Positions 8,771 to 16,358 of a stretch of 64,000 nucleotides of DNA are shown here, in pieces; the first letter of the stretch is position 1, and each line of letters starts with the position of its first letter. Made by a program: the position numbers and the translations under genes. The stretch lies in the NCBI GenBank assembly GCA_964648465.1, contig CAZYMU010000007.1, positions 1-64,000 on the forward strand. The letters are read 5' to 3'. Under the pieces are notes generated by a model. The model did not search any database. It had not been told where the DNA came from and saw only the letters and a program-made list of their open reading frames with translations. The stretch is from Aminicenans sp964648465. Lineage in GTDB: Bacteria; Acidobacteriota; Aminicenantia; Aminicenantales; Aminicenantaceae.

Positions 8771-10134
8771 GGGCTCATTCCATTCTTATTGTTGATGACG
8801 AAATTCTCACTTTAAGAAACCTAAAAAAAGCCCTGGAAAAAGAAAACTATGAAGTCCATATCGCTGACTCTGGAGAAAAAGCACTCGAAATAATAGATTA
8901 TGACAAACCTCATCTGATCCTTTTAGACCTGATGCTTCCAGGGATATCCGGGATAGAAATTTTGAAACGTATCAAGGAAAACAAAAGCGAGACTATCGTA
9001 ATCATGATGACTGCTTATGAAATTCTTGAAAAGGCTGTAGAAGCCATGAAATTGGGTGCTTATGACTATTTACTCAAACCTTTTAAAATAAATGAGCTAA
9101 AAAATACTATCCATCGAGCACTTGAAACTCTATCCCTGAGAATCCAGATTCAAGAACATCTTAAATCACAGAAGGGAAGATATTATTTAGGCAGAATTGT
9201 TGCTGAGAGCAAAAAAATGCAAGAAGTTATAGACACGGCTCAAAAAGTTGCTCTCTCAGATAAAACGACTGTTCTAATTCAAGGAGAAAGTGGGACAGGA
9301 AAAGAGCTTTTAGCAAAGGCCACTCATTACCACAGCCCCCGCGCAGACAAACCTATTGTCGAAATCAACTGTGCTGCTATCCCAGAAAATTTGATGGAAA
9401 GCGAACTTTTTGGTTATGAACAAGGTGCATTTACAGACGCTAAAAAAAGAAAGATAGGACTTCTGGAACGAGCAGATGAAGGAACAGTATTCTTCGATGA
9501 AATAGGAGACATGCCACTGAGCCTGCAGGCAAAAGTATTAAGAGTTCTGGAAGAAAGTACTTTCACCAGGTTAGGTGGAAACAAAAAAATCAAAATAAAC
9601 GTTCGAGTTATTGCAGCTACAAATATAGATTTATCAAAAGCAAGAAAAGAAGGAAAATTTAGATCAGACCTATTCTACAGATTGAATGTCGTGCCTATCC
9701 AAATACCACCACTAAGAGAAAGAAAGAAAGACATCATTCCATTGGTCTTGAATTTCATTCAAGATTTCAACCAAGAGATCAAACGCTCATATAAAGGAAT
9801 TTCTCAGCGGGCTGCTCAGGCAATTACGAATTACCCTTGGCCTGGAAATATCAGAGAATTAAAGAATATAATTGAGCGAATCATGGCTCTTTATGTCGCA
9901 GAAGAAATTCTCTATTCACATCTTCCAGTTGAGATAAAAAAATATCAGAAATTTCCTGACAGTCAAATAACTGAAGAAATCATGCATGAGACATCTTCTT
10001 TAACGCTTGATCAAATCGAAAAGAAATACATTGAAAAAATACTCGAGCAAGTGAATTACAACAAAACTCAGGCTGCTAAAATCCTCGGCATCCATCCAAC
10101 CTCTCTGTTCAGAAAACTAAAATCCTGGAAATAA
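8767..10134 (+). CDS. NtrC-family sigma-54-dependent response regulator
   Basis: 455 residues: receiver domain with phospho-acceptor D54 (LILLDLMLPG), an AAA+ domain with Walker A GESGTGKE at 173-180, and a C-terminal Fis-type helix-turn-helix (NKTQAAKILGIHPTSLFRKL). The sigma-54 contact loop reads GAFTDA (220-225) instead of GAFTGA, a variant I recall in other members. It forms a two-gene unit with the kinase. Three palindromes and a sigma-54 promoter lie just downstream of it, before the glutamate dehydrogenase gene, so that gene is the obvious candidate target. Confidence 0.95.
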   Translation: MRAHSILIVDDEILTLRNLKKALEKENYEVHIADSGEKALEIIDYDKPHLILLDLMLPGISGIEILKRIKENKSETIVIMMTAYEILEKAVEAMKLGAYDYLLKPFKINELKNTIHRALETLSLRIQIQEHLKSQKGRYYLGRIVAESKKMQEVIDTAQKVALSDKTTVLIQGESGTGKELLAKATHYHSPRADKPIVEINCAAIPENLMESELFGYEQGAFTDAKKRKIGLLERADEGTVFFDEIGDMPLSLQAKVLRVLEESTFTRLGGNKKIKINVRVIAATNIDLSKARKEGKFRSDLFYRLNVVPIQIPPLRERKKDIIPLVLNFIQDFNQEIKRSYKGISQRAAQAITNYPWPGNIRELKNIIERIMALYVAEEILYSHLPVEIKKYQKFPDSQITEEIMHETSSLTLDQIEKKYIEKILEQVNYNKTQAAKILGIHPTSLFRKLKSWK

Positions 10135-10157
10135 TCTAGTCTTCATTTTCACTACTA

Positions 10158-10201
10158 TTGCAAAATGCACTATAGCAAAATGCTATTGTTGCATAATGCA
10201 A
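10158..10201 (+). promoter_or_regulatory. Three tandem palindromic operators upstream of the gdh promoter
   Basis: Three related palindromes with 3-nt AT spacers: TGCA-AAA-TGCA (10159-10169), ATAGCA-AAA-TGCTAT (10172-10186) and TTGCA-TAA-TGCAA (10189-10201). Their centres are 15-16 bp apart and lie 60-90 bp upstream of the sigma-54 -12 element, the usual place for enhancer sites. They are probably bound by the NtrC-type regulator encoded just upstream (inference). Confidence 0.7.
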
Positions 10202-10237
10202 AATTTCTAACTAACTCATTATAAACAATTTACATTC

Positions 10238-10253
10238 TGGCATGATAATTGCA
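10238..10253 (+). promoter_or_regulatory. Sigma-54 (-24/-12) promoter of glutamate dehydrogenase
   Basis: TGGCATGATAATTGCA has the invariant GG (10239-10240) and GC (10251-10252) separated by exactly 10 nt and matches the TGGCAC-N5-TTGCA consensus well. The predicted start is near 10264, about 38 nt before the ATG of the downstream gene. Confidence 0.85.
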
Positions 10254-10301
10254 ATAAAAGATGTGTTTCATAAAAAAATATTTCATAAAGGAGGTTTTTA
10301 A

Positions 10302-11867
10302 ATGAGCATTAATACAAAAGAGTCAACTTCCACAAAAGAAAATCCCTTCGAACATCAACAAGAAGAACAAAAACATGCAGAAAAAATACCCTGGTCTGAT
10401 CTAATCGAACTCTTAAAAAAGGAAAAGCAAGAACCAGAAAAAAGCAAAAGGGTTCATTTGGATCAAAAATATATTTATCTCAAAGGGAAAAAAATTCCAA
10501 TTCTTCAATTTCAAAAAGCAGGTTATGAAAAGATCTTAAAATTTTTAGTAAAAGATATCAGTATAGAAAAAACCAAACAAACAGTTACAACAGAATACAG
10601 AGAACCGATTACAAAGGAAAAAATAGAATATGATCCTTTTATTGAAGCCACAATGCAGTTCGAACGGGCTGCCGAACATCTGGATTTGGAACCCTGGATT
10701 TACCAGAGGTTAAAATATCCTGAGAGAGAATTAATAGTACATCTTCCAATTACACTTGACGATGGAAGGGCAGAAACATTTACAGGTTTCAGAGTTCAGC
10801 ATTCTACAATCAGAGGCCCAGCCAAGGGAGGCATAAGATTCAGTCCTGATGCTTCTTTAAGTGAATGTAAAGCTCTATCAACCTGGATGACATGGAAATG
10901 TTCCGTCATTAATATACCTTTTGGTGGCGGAAAAGGAGCAATTATTTGCGACTCCTTAAAAATGTCAGAGAATGAGCTAAAAAAGCTTACCAAAGAATAC
11001 ACTCTAGCAATAAAAGACATAATCGGTCCTTATAAAGATATCCCTGCTCCAGATATGTTTACTAACTCTCAAACCATGGCGTGGATAGCAGATGCTTACA
11101 GCCAGGGGGAAAGCTACGTGGAACCGGCCGTAGTAACTGGCAAACCAATTTCCTTGGGAGGGTCCCTTGGAAGAGCAGATGCTACAGGGACAGGGTTGTA
11201 TTACGTCTTGAGAGAAGCTTCTAAATTTCTAAATTTTCCATTAAAAAATAAAAAGGTGGTTATTCTCGGTTTCGGAAAAGTAGGATCTTCAATAGCAAGA
11301 CATGTTCATGAAGCAGGATGCAAAATCATTGCTGTTACTGATATTTTCGGAGGAATTTACAATGAAGATGGAATTGATCCATTAAAGCTACAAGAGCAAG
11401 TCACAAAGACAGGAACGATCGTTCATTTTCCCGGGACTATGCCAATTGATAATGAGAATCTCATAGCACTTCCTTGCGATATTCTTATACCGGCTGCTGT
11501 GGAAGGTCAAATAAATAAAAACAATGCCAGAAATGTAAAAGCAAAAATCATACTCGAAGGAGCAAATGGCCCAACTACTCTAGATGCAGACGAAATTCTC
11601 AAGAAAAAAGAAGTGTTCGTCATTCCTGATATTCTTGCTAATTCAGGGGGAGTCATGGTTTCCTACCTGGAGTGGGTGCAGAACTTGCAAAGATTCTTTT
11701 TCAGTAAAAAAGAAATTCTCGAAAAGAGTGAAACCAGAATGGTTGAATCATTTTGGGATATCATTTCCATTATGGAAGAATACAATGTGACCATGAGAGA
11801 CGCAGCTTATATCAAGGCTGTAGGGAGAGTAGCAGAGTCATTAAGATTACTGGGACGCTGCATTTAA
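10302..11867 (+). CDS. gdhA: Glutamate dehydrogenase with an unusual N-terminal extension
   Basis: 521 residues. From about residue 105 onward it is a normal Glu/Leu dehydrogenase: substrate region PAKGGIRFSP (K175), catalytic-lysine region ending PFGGGKGA, and Rossmann loop GFGKVGSS. It interconverts glutamate with 2-oxoglutarate and ammonia using NAD(P). The first ~100 residues are charged and unlike the family, whose members are usually about 415-450 residues. The start is well supported: AAAGGAGG lies just before the ATG, and the sigma-54 start site falls only ~38 nt upstream. Control by the adjacent two-component system is strongly suggested. Confidence 0.93.
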   Translation: MSINTKESTSTKENPFEHQQEEQKHAEKIPWSDLIELLKKEKQEPEKSKRVHLDQKYIYLKGKKIPILQFQKAGYEKILKFLVKDISIEKTKQTVTTEYREPITKEKIEYDPFIEATMQFERAAEHLDLEPWIYQRLKYPERELIVHLPITLDDGRAETFTGFRVQHSTIRGPAKGGIRFSPDASLSECKALSTWMTWKCSVINIPFGGGKGAIICDSLKMSENELKKLTKEYTLAIKDIIGPYKDIPAPDMFTNSQTMAWIADAYSQGESYVEPAVVTGKPISLGGSLGRADATGTGLYYVLREASKFLNFPLKNKKVVILGFGKVGSSIARHVHEAGCKIIAVTDIFGGIYNEDGIDPLKLQEQVTKTGTIVHFPGTMPIDNENLIALPCDILIPAAVEGQINKNNARNVKAKIILEGANGPTTLDADEILKKKEVFVIPDILANSGGVMVSYLEWVQNLQRFFFSKKEILEKSETRMVESFWDIISIMEEYNVTMRDAAYIKAVGRVAESLRLLGRCI

Positions 11868-11920
11868 ACTATTTATCTTAAGACCTCTTTATAACCAATT
11901 ATTTTCACTTATTTAGTGAT

Positions 11921-11951
11921 GAGGGAAGGGGAATTTCCCCTTCCCTCTTTT
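11921..11951 (+). terminator. Rho-independent terminator after gdhA
   Basis: GAGGGAAGGGG (11921-11931) pairs perfectly with CCCCTTCCCTC (11937-11947) around a 5-nt loop and is followed by TTTTGATTT. It lies between convergent genes; the T tract favours the plus-strand gene. Confidence 0.92.
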
Positions 11952-11993
11952 GATTTACTGCAAAAATGGATTCCTGAATAAAAAATAAGTAAC

Positions 11994-13325
11994 TCAAAAA
12001 GGAACCAAGCTTTGCCATCCGTTGGGAAGTCTTCTTACTACATCATTCAAAATTACAAATACAATCAAAAAGATAAATATTGCAAAACCGATCTGCATTA
12101 ACACACGTTTAACCTTGGCATTAAAATCTCTCCTGAATATTCCTTCAAGAATCAAGACAAAAATCAATCCACCATCAAGAACCGGGATAGGAACCAAATT
12201 GATGATCCCAAGCTGAAGGCTAATAAGCGCTATCCAGCCCGCAAGGGCCATAAAACCCATCCTTAAGAAAGCATAAGACAAATTTGCTATCTCAATGGGC
12301 CCTGCAATTTGTCGTGTTGATACTTCTCCAATTACCAAGTCCTTTAAAATGTCGACAACAAGAAAAGCAAGTTTTGTATTATCCTTGATACTCTTGGCAA
12401 AAGCCGGAAAGAATGCATATTTTTTAATCGATGACTTCGGTATCTGTCCAATTCCAATTTCTCCTATATCTCCTTTGTGCCTTGGTGTAACCTTACATAC
12501 TAAGGTTTCTCCATTTCTCTCAATTAAAAAATCAAGTTCATTTCCTGGATTTTTTTGAATGACTTCTAAAAACTGGAAAAAATAAACAGGTTTACCATTA
12601 ATAGCAAGAATAACATCGCCCGGCAGTATCCCGCCTTTATCCGCAGGCAAACCCGGAGTTACCATCTTTACTTGTGTCAGGATTTTTCCAAAAAATCCGG
12701 CATATCCAGTCTCATATTTTGTTCTACTTTCTGTCAAAAGCTCAACATCTATTACTTCTCCCTCCCTATTGACCTCAATGATTATCTTCTTTTCAGGTTT
12801 GGTTCCGACAGCTATGCTAACATCATTCCATGTTCTCGTCTTCTTGTTGTTGATGCTTAATATCTCATCACCTATCTGTAAATTTGCATGCTCTGCGGGC
12901 GAATCCGGTTCTATCCAACCAATAACAGGAGTTTCATTCTGGTATTCAGGGACAGAAGCTCCTTTCATGTTGAAAAAGGCAACCAGTACAACGGCCAGCA
13001 AAATGTTCATGATAGGTCCCATTAATATGACAAGAAATCTCTGCCACCGCTTCGCCGCCCTAAAATCTCCAGGGACAATCTTTTTTCCCTCGTCAAGGCC
13101 TTCCTCACCGGGAAATCTCACATATCCACCCATGGGCACAAGACTTATCCTGTAGTCGGTATCTCCCTTTTTAAAACCAATAAGTCTCTTTCCATAACCA
13201 AAAGAGAAAACCTCTACTTTGATACCTACAAGTTTTGCCATAAAAAAATGGCCAAATTCATGTACAAAGACAAGAATGCCAAATACAATTACAAAAGCAA
13301 GAATAGTGCCTAATATTGATCCCAT
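11994..13325 (-). CDS. rseP: Site-2 intramembrane zinc metalloprotease RseP
   Basis: A 443-residue M50 protease that cleaves transmembrane anti-sigma factors or other membrane proteins. The zinc motif is H22-E-F-G-H26 in the first membrane helix. Two PDZ domains occupy roughly residues 125-275, and the C-terminal active-site motif is NLVPIPVLDGG. The start used is the ATG at 13325, one nt after the dxr stop. A longer in-frame reading to 13382 would overlap dxr by 56 nt and add residues that are only antisense to dxr. It is the last gene of the uppS-cdsA-dxr-rseP cluster, a common bacterial order. The ECF sigma/anti-sigma pair at 40496-41486 is a possible but unproven substrate system. Confidence 0.95.
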   Translation of the reverse strand: MGSILGTILAFVIVFGILVFVHEFGHFFMAKLVGIKVEVFSFGYGKRLIGFKKGDTDYRISLVPMGGYVRFPGEEGLDEGKKIVPGDFRAAKRWQRFLVILMGPIMNILLAVVLVAFFNMKGASVPEYQNETPVIGWIEPDSPAEHANLQIGDEILSINNKKTRTWNDVSIAVGTKPEKKIIIEVNREGEVIDVELLTESRTKYETGYAGFFGKILTQVKMVTPGLPADKGGILPGDVILAINGKPVYFFQFLEVIQKNPGNELDFLIERNGETLVCKVTPRHKGDIGEIGIGQIPKSSIKKYAFFPAFAKSIKDNTKLAFLVVDILKDLVIGEVSTRQIAGPIEIANLSYAFLRMGFMALAGWIALISLQLGIINLVPIPVLDGGLIFVLILEGIFRRDFNAKVKRVLMQIGFAIFIFLIVFVILNDVVRRLPNGWQSLVPF

Positions 13326-13326
13326 T

Positions 13327-14484
13327 TTACAACCTTTGTTTGAGTAAATTCCGGGTCCGGAGTCTCGTCTCCCGGTCGACATTAAATATTTCTTCTATAC
13401 TTCCAACATTTTCCTTTTTATGACTTTCGACAATCTCAACAACTACAGTAGAAATGTCGGAAAATTTTATCCTCTTTTGAAGAAAGGCTTCCACAGCCAC
13501 CTCGTTAGCTGCATTTAAGGCAACAGGAAAACTATCCCCTTCCTCTAGAACCCAACGGGCAAGATTGACAAGAGGAAATTTTTTTGTATCTGCTCTATAA
13601 AATTCCAGGGCTTGTATTTCGGCTAGATCTAATGACGGCAGGATAGCACATTCTCTCTGAGGATACGTCAATGCAAATTGAATAGGAATTTTCATATCTG
13701 TGGGACTAAGCTGGGCAAGCACAGCCCCATCTTTCATCTCAACCAGGGCATGGACAACACTCTGAGGGTGAACCAAAATGTCCAGCTGCTGAGGTTCCAG
13801 TCCAAACAGCCATCGTGCCTCGATCAACTCCAAGCCTTTATTCATTAAGGTGGCTGAATCAATGGTCACTTTCTTTCCCATTCTCCACTGCGGATGATTC
13901 AAGGCTTCTTCAAGAGTTCTATTTTTCATTTCATCGATAGAATCGCGAAAAAAGGGTCCTCCAGAAGCAGTAAGGAAAACCTTTTTCACATCCTCAATCC
14001 GTCCATTAGCCAGGCATTGAAACACACCACTGTGCTCGCTGTCAACAGGAATAATTTTGGCCCTGGACTCTCTGGCTAAATCCTGAATCAAAGTCCCAGC
14101 TACCACCATAGATTCCTTGTTGGCAAGAGCTATTTTTTTGCCTGTTTTTACTGCTGTAAGAGTGGGCCTTAAGCCGTTTATGCCAGTTATTGCAGAGACA
14201 ACAATATCATTTTCTTCAAAACCGGCAACATTCTTTGCTCCTGACTGGCCGCAGAATACCTGGATAGAAGGATCTTTACAACCCTGTCTGAACTTATCTG
14301 CATCCTCCTGCCTTTCCAGGGAAACGACCTTTGGCTTGAACTTTTCAACTTGACTGTGGAGAAGCCTGACGTTTCGGCCTGCTGACAAACCTATAATCTT
14401 AAATCTGCTTTTGAGTTTATCTACAACTTCAAGCGTGCTTCGGCCGATAGAGCCGGTTGAACCCAGAATCGAGATATTTTCCAT
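13327..14484 (-). CDS. dxr: 1-deoxy-D-xylulose 5-phosphate reductoisomerase
   Basis: 385 residues, normal length for Dxr, the NADPH-dependent second enzyme of the MEP isoprenoid pathway. The N-terminal NADPH loop ILGSTGSIGRSTL, the ANKESMV motif, the metal-binding PVDSEHSG segment and the GGPF loop are all visible. It lies 19 nt after cdsA and 1 nt before rseP, so co-transcription is likely. The pathway feeds undecaprenyl phosphate synthesis by UppS in the same cluster. Confidence 0.97.
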   Translation of the reverse strand: MENISILGSTGSIGRSTLEVVDKLKSRFKIIGLSAGRNVRLLHSQVEKFKPKVVSLERQEDADKFRQGCKDPSIQVFCGQSGAKNVAGFEENDIVVSAITGINGLRPTLTAVKTGKKIALANKESMVVAGTLIQDLARESRAKIIPVDSEHSGVFQCLANGRIEDVKKVFLTASGGPFFRDSIDEMKNRTLEEALNHPQWRMGKKVTIDSATLMNKGLELIEARWLFGLEPQQLDILVHPQSVVHALVEMKDGAVLAQLSPTDMKIPIQFALTYPQRECAILPSLDLAEIQALEFYRADTKKFPLVNLARWVLEEGDSFPVALNAANEVAVEAFLQKRIKFSDISTVVVEIVESHKKENVGSIEEIFNVDRETRLRTRNLLKQRL

Positions 14485-14503
14485 CTTTTTAACCTAAATC
14501 CTT

Positions 14504-15313
14504 TTACTCCAACCCAATAAATTTTAACAAATAATAGAAAAAGGGAGCAGCCAGGATATAACTATCAATCCTGTCCAGAAAACCTCCATGGCCTGGAAGC
14601 ATGTGAGATGAATCTTTGACACCAACAGCTCTTTTAAAAAGGGATTCCAGTAAATCGCTTATTTGTGCCACAATATCAATTAGACATGCAATAAGAATTA
14701 CTTTCCATAGAACTGCATCCTTTAACAGAATCTGATGAATAATTACAGCGGCAATACAGGCTCCCGGCAGTCCTGCAAAAGCTCCCTCCCACGTCTTATG
14801 AGGGCTTGCTATAGGGGCAAGCTTATAACGGCCCACCAGCTTTCCGAAAAAATAGGAAGCTGTATCTGCAATAGCGATAACAGCAAGGAGAAAATAAACA
14901 ATGAAAGGCCCTTTTTCCTCTCTTAAAAAGAAAAAATAGTTGAGAGTAAAGCTCAGATAAAAAGCCCCGAAAAAAGTCAAAGCAATCGATGCCGGAAAGT
15001 TCACAAGCTTCTCTAATTTATTCATAGAAAGCACAAAATATGCTCCTACAAGCACTAAACTCCCATAGAGGGCTAATTCAAGAGAAAACTCGTCAAAATA
15101 AAATGAAAAACCTATGATTACAGCCAAAAGAATCCCAATGGTTTTGTGAAGAAAAATCTTTTTTTTGAGGGGAAGGTTGTAGAATTCAAAAAGTGCAAAT
15201 AGTATTATTACTTGAATAAAACAAAAAAAAACCAAGCGTGGAAAAAACTGAATGGAGACAAATAGAATGCCTATTATTACAATGGCTGTAGGAAGCCTTT
15301 TTCTATCATTCAT
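14504..15313 (-). CDS. cdsA: Phosphatidate cytidylyltransferase
   Basis: 269 residues, multi-pass membrane protein that makes CDP-diacylglycerol from CTP and phosphatidate. The family signature near the C-terminus is clear (DSSHMLPGHGGFLDRIDS), preceded by the SPHKTWEG motif. It sits 45 nt downstream of uppS and 19 nt upstream of dxr. Confidence 0.95.
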   Translation of the reverse strand: MNDRKRLPTAIVIIGILFVSIQFFPRLVFFCFIQVIILFALFEFYNLPLKKKIFLHKTIGILLAVIIGFSFYFDEFSLELALYGSLVLVGAYFVLSMNKLEKLVNFPASIALTFFGAFYLSFTLNYFFFLREEKGPFIVYFLLAVIAIADTASYFFGKLVGRYKLAPIASPHKTWEGAFAGLPGACIAAVIIHQILLKDAVLWKVILIACLIDIVAQISDLLESLFKRAVGVKDSSHMLPGHGGFLDRIDSYILAAPFFYYLLKFIGLE

Positions 15314-15358
15314 CTTGTAATTAAGCCTCGAGAATTATCAAGATTTTATCACAGCAGG

Positions 15359-16138
15359 TCATATTTGTTCATTCGGCCGGATATCTCCAAATCTCCTTTC
15401 TCTTTTCTGATATTCAATAAAAGCCTGAAGCATGTGCTTTTTACGAAAATCGGGCCAAAATTCTGCAGTAATCCAAATCTCTGAATAAGCTATCTGCCAC
15501 AGCAAAAAATTTGAAATACGAAGCTCTCCGCTTGTTCTGATAAGAAGATCAGGATCAGGGACATCAGCTGTATATAAATATCTTGAAAATTCTTTTTCAT
15601 CAAGAGACTCAATATTTGGTCTATTTTCCCTTACGACTCTCTTGACAGCATCAACAATTTCAGACCTGCTCCCATAATTAAGAGCAAGTATTACGGTTAA
15701 GTTATCATTATGCCTTGTAAGCTTCTCTACCCGTTCCAATTCGCTCCTTACTTTTGCAGGAATTCCTTTCCTCTGTCCAATAGCTATCAGCCTAAAATTC
15801 TTCTTGACAAGAACCTTGTCTTCTTTCTTAAGATAATCTTCAAGAAGCCTCCAGAGGGTTTTTACTTCTTGTTTGGGCCTTTTCCAATTTTCTTTTGAAA
15901 AAGCATACAAAGTAAGAAATCGAACCCCAAAACGGGCGCAAGTTTCTACTGCCTCCTGAACGGATTTTGCGCCTGCGCGGTGGCCTTCTATCCGTGGCAA
16001 TTTTCTCTTTTTTGCCCAGCGGCCATTTCCATCCATAATGACAGCAACATGACGGGGTACTCTGGAAAGGTCGAGTTGATTCACCAATAATTCTTCTTCG
16101 CTTCCGGGTTCAATAAAACCTTCAAGGCTCTTTAACAT
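15359..16138 (-). CDS. uppS: Undecaprenyl diphosphate synthase (cis-prenyltransferase)
   Basis: 259 residues. The signature VAVIMDGNGRWAKKR contains the catalytic Asp36, and the C-terminal PDPDLLIRTSGE and SEIWITAEFWPDF motifs are present. The enzyme builds the C55 lipid carrier for peptidoglycan and surface glycans. The N-terminus is about 10 residues longer than in E. coli; an internal start cannot be excluded. It is the first gene of the cluster and is divergent from the gene at 16359. Confidence 0.95.
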   Translation of the reverse strand: MLKSLEGFIEPGSEEELLVNQLDLSRVPRHVAVIMDGNGRWAKKRKLPRIEGHRAGAKSVQEAVETCARFGVRFLTLYAFSKENWKRPKQEVKTLWRLLEDYLKKEDKVLVKKNFRLIAIGQRKGIPAKVRSELERVEKLTRHNDNLTVILALNYGSRSEIVDAVKRVVRENRPNIESLDEKEFSRYLYTADVPDPDLLIRTSGELRISNFLLWQIAYSEIWITAEFWPDFRKKHMLQAFIEYQKRERRFGDIRPNEQI

Positions 16139-16191
16139 AGGCTAATTATAGGGGCTCGCTTTTAAATTGTCAAAATGCAGACTTTCTGAAA

Positions 16192-16266
16192 TACGCGGAG
16201 TTACAGAGGGCCGAGAAGACCGGGGAGAAAATGGCGTTAAAAATCTGAGTTTAGCGCAAACATCCG
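16192..16266 (+). repeat. Partial, diverged copy of the dispersed repeat (right-half fragment)
   Basis: This stretch matches the block at 109-177 of copy A (GCGGAGTT..CAG..CCGAGAAGA.CGGG.. through TGGCGTTAAAAATCT and GCGCAAACAT) with many substitutions. It lacks both terminal inverted repeats. It lies in the uppS/16359 divergent intergenic region and looks like an old remnant. Confidence 0.55.
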
Positions 16267-16279
16267 CTAAATATTTTTT

Positions 16280-16308
16280 TTGACAAAGAGAAATATTTTC
16301 TCTAAACT
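16280..16308 (+). promoter_or_regulatory. Sigma-70-type promoter for the glycosidase-like gene
   Basis: TTGACA (16280-16285) and TAAACT (16303-16308) are 17 bp apart. The predicted transcription start is near 16315, 45 nt before the ATG at 16359. Confidence 0.5.
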
Positions 16309-16358
16309 TTGAAAAAATGAAAAACCTCTCATGGATTATAGAATAAGCATAAAATCTT

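Noticed and set aside
13326..13382. Upstream extension of the RseP reading frame
   Set aside because: It would overlap dxr by 56 nt and lacks family similarity; the ATG at 13325 fits the family N-terminus.
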